Positions 1 to 6,348 of a stretch of DNA of 9,425 nt are shown one piece after another. This stretch comes from Lachnospiraceae bacterium (GTDB lineage Bacteria; Bacillota_A; Clostridia; Lachnospirales; Lachnospiraceae). The stretch is from assembly GCA_024690425.1 (NCBI GenBank), contig JAILCT010000098.1, forward strand, positions 1-9,425, given 5' to 3'. Both the position numbers and the translations under genes were made by a program. The notes under the pieces are model-generated. The model had not been told where the DNA came from and did no database searches. It saw only the letters and a program-made list of their open reading frames with translations. Each line of letters starts with the position of its first letter. Position 1 is the first letter of the stretch.

Positions 1-547
1 GTCCTATCCTGATGCCGATTATCACCCAGTAAAACCATTCATGAGTGTACTCTTTGTCGGGATGAACGGTTATCTTATAAACAAAGGAATGTAATCCGTT
101 GGTAAAGACCACTGCCGCGACCAGAACGAGCAATACTGCAAGAAGCTTCTCTATCGTCCCTATAAGCTTTTTATTCCTGACAGGCTCCACATTGATGGCT
201 GCCATAAACATACATGCGGGTATCGCCATCAGCGGAACCGTGTACCCGTACCAGAGGTATTCATTGATATAAACATCCTCAGGAAAATATGAGAACTTGC
301 ACATCCTCAGGAAAAAGAGGAGCACCATAAAAAAGCAGGCTGCAAGGATCCGGTACCTTATCCTGTCATCAACTATCCTCCGCCTTATGGTTACGGCCCA
401 TATCAGGATCATCGTAATATAAGCAAATGCCGGAATGTGATGAAGCTTTATCACCGATACCGGGATCATGCATGTGATGATCCCGGTAACAAACAGTCCT
501 GCAAAAATGAGCATTATTCTTTTATTCGCAAAGTTTAACCGTTCCAC
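1..547 (-). CDS. 7TM-type membrane sensor protein, N-terminal part (cut by window edge)
   Basis: The frame is open from a GTG at 547 to the window edge (182 codons visible). The predicted protein is almost wholly membrane: hydrophobic segments lie at about residues 11-31, 36-54, 66-84, 99-117 and 132-149, and another begins near 171. The motif NEYLWYGYTVPL (95-106), then FTNGLHSFVYKI (148-159) and the aromatic stretch YTHEWFYWV, match the histidine-kinase-type N-terminal 7TM domain that in Lachnospiraceae precedes kinase, LuxR-type or other output domains. The output domain lies outside the window, so the function beyond sensing is unknown. The GTG is chosen because an in-frame stop lies 6 bp upstream of it (551-553) and an AGGTG precedes it by about 12 nt. 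An ATG at 514 is the alternative and would remove 11 residues. It begins 15 bp after the lipoprotein gene, so the two are probably cotranscribed. Confidence 0.75.
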   Translation of the reverse strand, partial: MERLNFANKRIMLIFAGLFVTGIITCMIPVSVIKLHHIPAFAYITMILIWAVTIRRRIVDDRIRYRILAACFFMVLLFFLRMCKFSYFPEDVYINEYLWYGYTVPLMAIPACMFMAAINVEPVRNKKLIGTIEKLLAVLLVLVAAVVFTNGLHSFVYKITVHPDKEYTHEWFYWVIIGIRIG

Positions 548-562
548 GATTCAATAATACAC

Positions 563-2026
563 CTATTTGTACAAGTGGAGAAGCTCAGGATCCGGAAGCT
601 CATCCGTTATCATCTTAATAGGGTCATCCTTCTTGGCATTCTTGCTCCAGAAATCCTGCATGATCTGAAGATCATCCTCAAGCACTCCCGTATCCGAAGC
701 TCCCATATTGTTTACATACGTATCAAAATCCTTCTTGGTCATCACATCATCAAGATAACTGTAATCCCACTTAGCACCCAGCGGCTTCATATAGAAGTCA
801 AACAGCGGAGTCTCGTAATCCGAGGTGAGCACCGCGCTGACACACATGGGTTCATTTCCTACAGGAGGTGTTATGATCGCCGTCCATTCCTGCGGGCCGT
901 CATCCGTGCCCATCATTCCTGTAACGGTCAGCCATCCGTCATCCCTGAACTCTCCCTTGACATGCTCGATATTTATGGATTCACCGTATATATGGCGCAT
1001 GTAGACAAGGGGCTGTTTCTTCTCGTCAATGACTATCCTCGCATAAGCATCACCGGTGATCCCGTTAAAGTCATGGTCATAGCAGTGTGCACCTTCCCTG
1101 AATATGATAAATCCTTCGTAATCACCCACAAGCTTAAGGGCTTCATCAAAATCATAGTCAGCTTCAGCTTCTCCCGCACCGGATCCGCCTGTTATATCAA
1201 CCGCGCCGAAATCACCGATATCCAGTGCTCCGCCGTCCTCTCCTTCATCTTCTCCCATGGCTTCACGCCACTCGTTCCACAGGTCGCTTCCCTTTTTTGC
1301 AAATGTATACTTGACTTCATCAGAAAGGTTGAGCGTGATGCTCCCGTCATCGTTTATCTCACCGACCTTGGTGTCACCGTTAAGGTAGAACTTGTTGTCT
1401 TCAATGGTCGTGTCAAAGTTAAGATCCTGCTCGGCCACATACATGCTGACCGTATCATCTTCGTTGACTATAATGTATTCGCCTTCTTCTATCCACACTT
1501 CACCGTCACCGTCGATCGCACTGACAGCTTCATATCTTCCGTACAGGGAATCTTCCTCACCGGTTTCCTCTTCTTCTCCCTCTCCGGAAGTATCCCTCTT
1601 GCCTTTCAGTGTTGCCTTACCGTCATTACCCTTACCTGCTCCGGCAATGATCTCATCGCATTCAAGAGTAAGCGTCACACCCGAATCCATGACATCTTCA
1701 AGCACCATTACGCCGTCCGAGAGCGTACCGTCAAAAACAGCGCCCTCACCTTCCGCATGGAACTTGTCGCCTTCGAGCGTCCACTTGACTTTTCCGCTCT
1801 CACCGTCAAACGCTACTGTAGCCTTACCCTTTTTCTTAAGCTCAAAGGTAAATCCGTCTCCGAAGATATCATCCACGCCGACAGCGATTCCGCTCATTTC
1901 GGCCGATTTGGCCACATATAGCCCAAGGTTCGGATCGTCTGCACCGTCATCTCCGCATCCGGTCGCAAATACCAGCATCACAGACAGCAGCAGCAATAAT
2001 ACTTTGGTCACGTTAATCTTTTTCAT
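563..2026 (-). CDS. Large acidic lipoprotein with repeated beta-rich domains
   Basis: This is a 487-aa protein starting at the ATG at 2026, which has GGAGGAGG nine bases upstream. The frame extends to an ATG at 2077, but that codon directly abuts the likely -10 box, so it is probably not in the mRNA. The N-terminus is a lipoprotein signal: MKK, a Leu-rich core, then FATGC with Cys24 as the likely lipidated residue. The mature part is very acidic (Asp/Glu/Gly-rich linkers). It holds at least two related modules beginning GLYVAKSAEM and LYGRYEAVSA, each with a Trp/Tyr and alternating beta-like pattern, and a third beta-rich module near residue 300. This resembles the calycin-like lipoproteins common in Lachnospiraceae, but I cannot name a family. 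It is likely anchored outside the membrane. It is followed immediately by the 7TM sensor gene and could act with it, which is inference from position only. Confidence 0.85.
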   Translation of the reverse strand: MKKINVTKVLLLLLSVMLVFATGCGDDGADDPNLGLYVAKSAEMSGIAVGVDDIFGDGFTFELKKKGKATVAFDGESGKVKWTLEGDKFHAEGEGAVFDGTLSDGVMVLEDVMDSGVTLTLECDEIIAGAGKGNDGKATLKGKRDTSGEGEEEETGEEDSLYGRYEAVSAIDGDGEVWIEEGEYIIVNEDDTVSMYVAEQDLNFDTTIEDNKFYLNGDTKVGEINDDGSITLNLSDEVKYTFAKKGSDLWNEWREAMGEDEGEDGGALDIGDFGAVDITGGSGAGEAEADYDFDEALKLVGDYEGFIIFREGAHCYDHDFNGITGDAYARIVIDEKKQPLVYMRHIYGESINIEHVKGEFRDDGWLTVTGMMGTDDGPQEWTAIITPPVGNEPMCVSAVLTSDYETPLFDFYMKPLGAKWDYSYLDDVMTKKDFDTYVNNMGASDTGVLEDDLQIMQDFWSKNAKKDDPIKMITDELPDPELLHLYK

Positions 2027-2075
2027 TTCAGCAATCCTCCTCCGATCTTCTGATCCGGTTCTTTTTTTGCTCTGC

Positions 2076-2081
2076 ATTATA
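2076..2081 (-). promoter_or_regulatory. Putative -10 box (TATAAT) for the lipoprotein gene
   Basis: A perfect TATAAT on the minus strand begins just after the T-run of the preceding terminator and lies about 50 bp before the chosen lipoprotein start. No good -35 hexamer is found 16-18 bp upstream, because that space is the terminator hairpin. The promoter may therefore be weak or activator-dependent, and readthrough from the kinase operon is an alternative. Confidence 0.4.
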
Positions 2082-2084
2082 AAT

Positions 2085-2109
2085 AAAAAAAGGGGGTATC
2101 ACTACCCCC
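2085..2109 (-). terminator. Rho-independent terminator after the hybrid kinase gene
   Basis: On the minus strand GGGGGTA pairs with TACCCCC around a GTGA loop and is followed by seven Ts. It lies 33 bp past the kinase stop codon and separates the kinase operon from the lipoprotein/7TM unit. Confidence 0.9.
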
Positions 2110-2141
2110 AAACGTCTAATGTGAAAAAAAGATATTTTTTA

Positions 2142-4286
2142 CTAAGAAGCCCGGCACAGCCACTTGCGCAGCATATCTTCAAGGTCCGAAGCCTTCACAG
2201 GCTTGGAAATAAAGTCATCCATGCCCGACTTAAGAAGAAGCTCCCTTGCTTCTTCAACGGCATTGGCAGTAAAGGCGATGATGGGGATATCCATGTAAGC
2301 GGGATATTCCTCCCTGATCCTTTTTGTCGCTTCTATACCGTCCATTTCCGGCATCATATAGTCCATGAGAACAAGGTCAAAATCATACTTCGCGGCAGCC
2401 TTTATGGCTTCATTTCCGCTTTTTACACATATGGGCTTAATGCCGTAGAGCCCAAGGAGGTTCCTGGCAATATAGAGGTTCACCGAATTGTCGTCAACGA
2501 CAAGGAGCTTAGCATCCGGAAGATGCAAGTGTTCTCCGGCTGCTTCCGAAGCTGTCACAGCTCCCGTATCCTCTGCCTTTACAAGCTCCTGGGGTATCAT
2601 TACCCTGAAGGTGCTTCCCTTGCCGTATTCACTTTCAACTTCAATGTTGCCGCCCATGAGATGTGAGAGCCGCTGGGATATCGTAAGGCCGATCCCGACG
2701 CCTTCCGCCTTTCTTGCACGTGATCCGTCCGCCTGTGAGAAGGATTCGAATATCCTGTCAACATCCTCATCCTTTATACCCACACCCGTATCTGCCACGC
2801 TCAGCTTAAGCATCACCTTCTCGTCATCCGTCTTTTCACAGCCGGCCTCAATGCTTATGCTGCCTTCGTTTGTGAACTTCACCGCATTTGATAAGAGGTT
2901 ATTGAGTATCTGCCTTATGCGTGCGCTGTCGCCGTGAAGTGATGCGGGCATATCGGAATCGATCTTTAAGCCCATCTTTACGGGCTTACCTGACAGGCCC
3001 ATCGAATAGGCTTCGACCGTTTCCTCAAGAAGCTTTCTGGGATCATAATCCACGGGAAGGATCTGCATATAGCCATCCTCGATCCTCGAAAAATCAAGTA
3101 TGTCATCGATCACGACAAGCAGGGCATTGCTTGACGAACCTATCTGCTCTACGTATTCCCTGGCCCTGTCTGTTATGTTCTCAGACTTTAGCAGGTCGGC
3201 CAGGCCCACTATGGCGTTCATCGGAGTCCTTATCTCGTGGCTCATATTGGCGAGAAAATCACTCTTATACTGGGCGGCCTGCTTGATCTTGTCTTCACTG
3301 TTCTTAAGGTCGTTTATCATATCTGCCGTATTCTCAGCCAGCAGGTATATTTCATCATTTCCGTAAGGGTAGCTCTTTATTGCATCGGCGGTATCATAGG
3401 CCCTTGAAGCAGAGAAATCCCTTATCTGGTCCGAGAGATGGTTGATACGCCTTAAGTAGTTAAGGTTTATGAACAAAAGAGTCAGTACGCCCAATACGCC
3501 AAGGGCGATCGCAAGCCTTGCCGCTATGGCCATGGTACTGTTTTTGATCATGTCATCTACATCACCGACACCCATTTCGGTCACTATAAGGCCGATGGTC
3601 TTCCCGTCTATCACAAGCGGTGTGTAGTATGAATAGGTATTGCCCCATTCGTTGTTCCACTCATAGACGTCATCGTACCTTACCCCGTTCTTCCAGGTAT
3701 TCCACAAAAGGGGATGTTCCTCGACCTCTTCATAGTAAGAATCACCCATATACAGGTATCCTGGATGCGCCGGATCCTCGGTCCGTTCACCGTCTATCAT
3801 GTAAACCGTCATCTTGGTCTCATCATTGGGAAGGAGGAAATAAGTATAGGGCAGGTTAAAGGATTCCCTGGCCTTCTCAAAGGTCAGGAGCCAGTACTCC
3901 TGATAATATGTGAAATAGAGGTTCTTAAGCTCATCAGTCAGATCGTCGATAGGCACTTCGGTCCCAAACATCTTATCCGGATACGTTTTCTTGAACTCAT
4001 GGAAGAACTTCTCACGCGCTTCCTCATAGTTGTCAAAATCAACCGGGATCCGGATGTCCTTATAATGCTCTTCATAATAGTTTTTATATGATACGAAGAC
4101 CTGTGGGTCCTTAAGGATAAGCTCGGCAAGATAGCTTCCGACACTCATAAGCCGGTCCTTGCACAGACTCCTGGTCTGCTTGACCTGCTCGTGGTAGGTA
4201 AGGTATGAAGTTGCAACAGTGGCCGTCACGATAAAGACAATGATCATGACCAGAAACTGCGTGTTCAGTTTGATCGGTTTTTTCAT
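2142..4286 (-). CDS. Hybrid sensor histidine kinase with C-terminal receiver domain
   Basis: This 714-aa membrane kinase has TM1 at about residues 11-29, an extracellular sensor region at 30-252 rich in Tyr, Trp and acidic residues (probably Cache-like), TM2 at about 253-274 and a HAMP-like linker to about 330. The HisKA box is FLANMSHEIRTPMN with the phosphoacceptor His350. The ATPase domain shows the N box NNLLSNAVK (462-470), G1 DTGVGI (499-504), the F box around 513-520 and G2 EGVGIGL (528-534). The C-terminal receiver has Asp598/Asp599, the phosphoacceptor Asp642 in LMDYMMPEMDG, Thr673 and Lys695. No HPt domain or separate regulator is encoded nearby, so the phosphorelay output is unknown. 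The ATG is preceded by GAGGAGG only four bases upstream. The gene starts 9 bp after the 83-aa gene and is probably translationally coupled to it. Confidence 0.95.
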   Translation of the reverse strand: MKKPIKLNTQFLVMIIVFIVTATVATSYLTYHEQVKQTRSLCKDRLMSVGSYLAELILKDPQVFVSYKNYYEEHYKDIRIPVDFDNYEEAREKFFHEFKKTYPDKMFGTEVPIDDLTDELKNLYFTYYQEYWLLTFEKARESFNLPYTYFLLPNDETKMTVYMIDGERTEDPAHPGYLYMGDSYYEEVEEHPLLWNTWKNGVRYDDVYEWNNEWGNTYSYYTPLVIDGKTIGLIVTEMGVGDVDDMIKNSTMAIAARLAIALGVLGVLTLLFINLNYLRRINHLSDQIRDFSASRAYDTADAIKSYPYGNDEIYLLAENTADMINDLKNSEDKIKQAAQYKSDFLANMSHEIRTPMNAIVGLADLLKSENITDRAREYVEQIGSSSNALLVVIDDILDFSRIEDGYMQILPVDYDPRKLLEETVEAYSMGLSGKPVKMGLKIDSDMPASLHGDSARIRQILNNLLSNAVKFTNEGSISIEAGCEKTDDEKVMLKLSVADTGVGIKDEDVDRIFESFSQADGSRARKAEGVGIGLTISQRLSHLMGGNIEVESEYGKGSTFRVMIPQELVKAEDTGAVTASEAAGEHLHLPDAKLLVVDDNSVNLYIARNLLGLYGIKPICVKSGNEAIKAAAKYDFDLVLMDYMMPEMDGIEATKRIREEYPAYMDIPIIAFTANAVEEARELLLKSGMDDFISKPVKASDLEDMLRKWLCRAS

Positions 4287-4295
4287 TTTGCCTCC

Positions 4296-4547
4296 TCAAT
4301 GCCAATACGGCTTCTGATCCTTATGGCTGTAACCCTTCATTTTCTCTTTGTAGCCGTCAGCTATCGCTTCATACCTGCTTAATGCCTTAGGCTTCATGCT
4401 TCCCAAAGAACGAACACTATCAAGCCCCGTAATGAGATCCTTAAGGTCGTCCTGTGCATTATCCTTGTAATTGTTGGCCATATCCATCTCAAGCCGCTGT
4501 ATTATACTGTCCAGTTCTTTCTCAACTTTGCTCTTAAACAATCCCAT
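4296..4547 (-). CDS. Small helical protein of unknown function, upstream of the kinase
   Basis: An 83-aa (or 84-aa) soluble, charged protein with no signal peptide or membrane segment. Two adjacent ATGs (4550 and 4547) follow AGGAG; the second has the better spacing (about 7 nt) and is used here. The sequence begins MGLFKSKVEKELDSIIQRL and is predicted to be mostly alpha-helical, with a basic tail ending in YWH. I do not recognise a family. Its stop is 9 bp before the kinase start, so it is almost certainly in the same mRNA and might modulate or be controlled with the kinase. The 97-bp gap upstream contains a weak possible promoter (TTGATT, 17 bp, AAAAAT), so the pair could be transcribed separately from the YciI unit. 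Confidence 0.8.
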   Translation of the reverse strand: MGLFKSKVEKELDSIIQRLEMDMANNYKDNAQDDLKDLITGLDSVRSLGSMKPKALSRYEAIADGYKEKMKGYSHKDQKPYWH

Positions 4548-4646
4548 CATTCAACTCCTGATCCATCGCAAATTTTTCAGCCCGCCGGCCAGAAATCAAT
4601 TTATGGTTTACATCTCTTACACGGTTTTCCATACTTGCAGCTTAAC

Positions 4647-4922
4647 TTATTTAAATACCTCATTATACCTGGCGTTGGCGCGTTCGCTTTCCTTCTTGTC
4701 TTTCCATCTGGCTATATCCGAACAGATGGCTAACATCTCATCCACAACAAGCTCTGCCTTCTTAGGCTTTACGTTGTTAAGGTATGATGTCATACGGTCC
4801 ATGGCCTTGGGGCTGCCAAGGTTCCTGACGATCTGATCCCCAAGTGCTTCCGGGAAACCAAGCCCTGTCAGGGCATCCATCATTCGGTTCTTTGCTATTA
4901 TCCAGGTTCTCTGCTCGTCCAT
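4647..4922 (-). CDS. Small helical protein of unknown function (91 aa)
   Basis: The ATG at 4922 is chosen because it lies 4 bp after the stop of the zinc-ribbon gene. An upstream in-frame start at 4961 would place 13 residues on top of that gene. There is no strong ribosome site, so translation is probably coupled to the upstream gene. The product is soluble and helical, beginning MDEQRTWIIAKNRMMDAL and ending in a charged Lys/Glu/Arg stretch. The segment LGDQIVRNLGSPKAMDRM has the look of a helix-turn-helix or helical bundle, but no DNA-binding claim can be supported. Family not recognised. Confidence 0.78.
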   Translation of the reverse strand: MDEQRTWIIAKNRMMDALTGLGFPEALGDQIVRNLGSPKAMDRMTSYLNNVKPKKAELVVDEMLAICSDIARWKDKKESERANARYNEVFK

Positions 4923-4926
4923 AGTC

Positions 4927-5193
4927 TCATATCCAGCTGTAATCCCCGCCTGTAACGGCAAGGCTCAGCAAAACATCGTACTTCTCAACATCCTCACCTT
5001 CGAGCATCTGCAGAAGCTTAGCTGCCTCGTTAGGTGTTGGCATCTCCTCATCCGGCCCGATCTCCATGTTGACCTCTTCACCGCAATACGGACACACCAG
5101 CGTCGGTGCTATGCGGATATCAAGAAACCTTGTCCCGCAATCAGCACACTCGTAAAAACCGCATCTCTCTGTTCCATCAGGTACGTAATACAT
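4927..5193 (-). CDS. Small zinc-ribbon protein
   Basis: An 88-aa protein with a clear four-Cys zinc ribbon: Cys16-x2-Cys19 (CADC) and Cys34-x2-Cys37 (CPYC) separated by 14 residues, with an additional Cys at 11. The C-terminal half is acidic and helical (PNEAAKLLQMLEGEDVEKYD) and may be an interaction module. Its role could be nucleic-acid or protein binding; the sequence does not decide. Translation is supported by AGGAG seven bases before the ATG. It follows the YciI gene by 34 bp and is followed after 4 bp by the 91-aa gene, so the three form one unit. Confidence 0.85.
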   Translation of the reverse strand: MYYVPDGTERCGFYECADCGTRFLDIRIAPTLVCPYCGEEVNMEIGPDEEMPTPNEAAKLLQMLEGEDVEKYDVLLSLAVTGGDYSWI

Positions 5194-5227
5194 CCTTTAT
5201 CTCCTGTTCCGGCTTGTTCATATCTAA

Positions 5228-5515
5228 CTATTTCAGTCCGTTTGCGATGACTACATTAATAGGCTCGACTTCAATCTTCTCCCAGACTTTTTCAACCACA
5301 TACGGCTCATTGGAGATATAGTCGTCAAGTTCCTTCCTGCTGTCAAAATCCATTATAAGCGCAGAGCCCTTCATTTTTCCTTCGTCATCAAGAAGGCCTC
5401 CTGCACATATGATATGATCGTTCAGTTTCTTCATGCCCTCAAGGTGGCGCGGACGCACTTCCATCCTCTTCTCAAGCTTTCCTTCTCCGTCATACGATCT
5501 TACGATAAACTGCAT
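5228..5515 (-). CDS. YciI-like (YCII-related domain) protein
   Basis: The 95-aa length is typical of single-domain YCII proteins, a dimeric ferredoxin-like fold. The N-terminal MQFIVRSYDG strand, the conserved His24 in RPRHLEGM, the AGGLLDDEGK segment, GSALIMDFDS and the helix ending NEPYVVEKVWEKIEVEPI match the family pattern. Members are often assigned a dehydrochlorinase-like or unknown enzymatic role, and the substrate is not predictable. The usual Asp-Pro near the end of the helix is Glu-Pro here. The gene has GGAGGG seven bases before its ATG and is the first gene of the minus-strand unit. Confidence 0.85.
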   Translation of the reverse strand: MQFIVRSYDGEGKLEKRMEVRPRHLEGMKKLNDHIICAGGLLDDEGKMKGSALIMDFDSRKELDDYISNEPYVVEKVWEKIEVEPINVVIANGLK

Positions 5516-5588
5516 AACTCTTCCCTCCTGTAATTGATATCTAATGAACTACTACTTCTTGATTTATCCTTCTGTTTCTTATTGCTTT

Positions 5589-5597
5589 ATTTTACCA
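5589..5597 (-). promoter_or_regulatory. Extended -10 promoter for the YciI operon
   Basis: The minus strand reads TGGTAAAAT, an extended -10 element (TG-N-TAAAAT), about 75 bp before the YciI start. No strong -35 is seen at 17 bp, as is common for extended -10 promoters. It is divergent from the peptide promoter at about 5630-5662. Confidence 0.45.
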
Positions 5598-5628
5598 TAA
5601 TCAGATCTCAATGCGGAGACCAATTTTG

Positions 5629-5662
5629 TGTGACGCTATTGTGACTCATAGGGGGTTATTAT
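5629..5662 (+). promoter_or_regulatory. Candidate activator-dependent promoter of peptide cassette 1
   Basis: Two direct TGTGAC repeats (5629-5634 and 5640-5645) are spaced 11 bp apart, one helical turn. The -10-like TATTAT (5657-5662) starts 12 bp after the second repeat, and no consensus -35 is present. The same arrangement recurs at cassette 2. A regulator bound to repeats in the -35 position is a common layout for induced bacteriocin promoters; the regulator here is not known. Confidence 0.5.
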
Positions 5663-5728
5663 AAAACCATCAAAAGAAACAACACCTGCCGAACAAGGCA
5701 GATACATAGTCAAGAAAGAAGGCGATTA
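5642..5728 (+). repeat. Shared 87-bp promoter/5' leader, copy 1
   Basis: Ungapped alignment by eye to 8808-8894 gives 5 mismatches in 87 positions. The repeat runs from the second TGAC box, through the -10 region, the hairpin and the ribosome site, to the first base of the start codon. Similarity weakens after the first few codons (both begin with an Asn-Thr). Confidence 0.92.
5686..5701 (+). promoter_or_regulatory. 5' UTR hairpin of cassette 1
   Basis: CTGCC pairs with GGCAG around a GAACAA loop, 26 bases before the peptide start. It is identical in copy 2. It could stabilise the mRNA or affect translation; the function is not shown. Confidence 0.55.
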
Positions 5729-5963
5729 TGATGATGAACACAATACAGGCACAGAAAATAGCCATGGCTGATCTTGAAAGAGTAAACGGTGGAGGATGGT
5801 TCGATAACATTGTTGATTTTGTGTTGATGCGATTGAAGATGCTTCGAACTTTGTACCTGATGAACTTGTCGCTGCAGAACTTGTGGTAGATGAAGGGGTC
5901 AAAAGATTTTCAGAATCTGTTTACGACGCACTCGAGGAGGTTTCGCATCAAATGCCCAAATAA
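5728..5963 (+). pseudogene. Double-glycine leader peptide precursor, frameshifted
   Basis: From the ATG at 5728 (AAGG 5 bases upstream) the frame encodes a leader ending MADLERVNGG, which fits the double-glycine processing pattern of peptides exported by C39-peptidase ABC transporters. The frame then reads GWFDNIVDFV and shifts: as written it ends after 53 aa at 5887. A different frame continues with clear coding character (DAIEDASNFVPDELVAAELV and onward) to a stop at 5961-5963. Adding one base near 5829-5833 joins them into a 78-aa precursor. The restored core is about 56 aa, has no Cys, and carries about 14 Asp/Glu against 3 Lys/Arg, so it is strongly acidic and probably helical. The break may be a true mutation or a sequencing error. 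It is one of two plus-strand peptide cassettes in the window. Confidence 0.75.
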
Positions 5964-6012
5964 CTGATGTGGCAGAGGGATGTCCATTTCGAAACAACAT
6001 AGTAATACGAAT

Positions 6013-6039
6013 GAACCGGCCAATAGACCGGTTCCTTTT
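6013..6039 (+). terminator. Terminator of peptide cassette 1
   Basis: GAACCGG pairs with CCGGTTC around the loop CCAATAGA, followed by CTTTT. The 20-base core GGCCAATAGACCGGTTCCTT is identical in the terminator of cassette 2. Confidence 0.8.
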
Positions 6040-6055
6040 CAATACTTTTATAACT

Positions 6056-6348
6056 TTATTCCAGCCAGCTTTCATTGGTAGGCTTATCCTTCGAAAACTG
6101 CCCTGTCTTACTGTTATAGATGAGCGGTGTTATCAGGTAATCATGACCGTTGTCGAAATTATCGGTCTCCGTATATAATGACAATCCTTTAAAGTCATCC
6201 CGCATGATCTGCGTTCTGCTTCTTTGATCCAGCGGATGATTCTTCGGATGATTTCCTGTCTTTGCCTGACAGTTCACTTATCTTTCTACCGCCAAACGTC
6301 TAATCTTTGTTGATCCAATCTGTCAGGAAACGTCTCACTAATATGCAT
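6056..6348 (-). pseudogene. Decayed or frameshifted small hypothetical gene
   Basis: Coding-like pieces occur in all three minus-strand frames in consecutive order. An ATG at 6348, overlapping the end of the His/Ser-rich gene, gives MHISETFPDRLDQQRLDVWR and stops at 6286. A second frame across 6300-6198 reads KISELSGKDRKSSEESSAG and onward, then stops at 6195. A third frame to the stop at 6056 reads DDFKGLSLYTETDNFDNGHD and ends NESWLE. Two 1-bp shifts would join them into a protein of about 95 aa. Alternatively only the third frame is used, from a GTG at 6277 (73 aa), but it lacks a good ribosome site. No family is recognised. It converges on the terminator of peptide cassette 1. Confidence 0.4.

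Noticed and set aside
575..1921. Long plus-strand open frame (448 codons) opposite the lipoprotein gene
   Set aside because: It is the antisense of an acidic, Gly-rich gene that has a lipoprotein signal and ribosome site on the other strand. The plus-strand translation has no domain pattern and its start lacks a ribosome site.
2027..2077. Upstream start (ATG at 2077) for the lipoprotein
   Set aside because: It overlaps the TATAAT box and would place 17 polar residues before a normal lipoprotein signal. The ATG at 2026 has a strong ribosome site.
1392..2666. Plus-strand open frame rich in Ser/Pro spanning the lipoprotein and kinase ends
   Set aside because: It crosses a strong minus-strand terminator and lies antisense to the receiver domain. 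The Ser/Pro-rich composition is typical of an antisense shadow.
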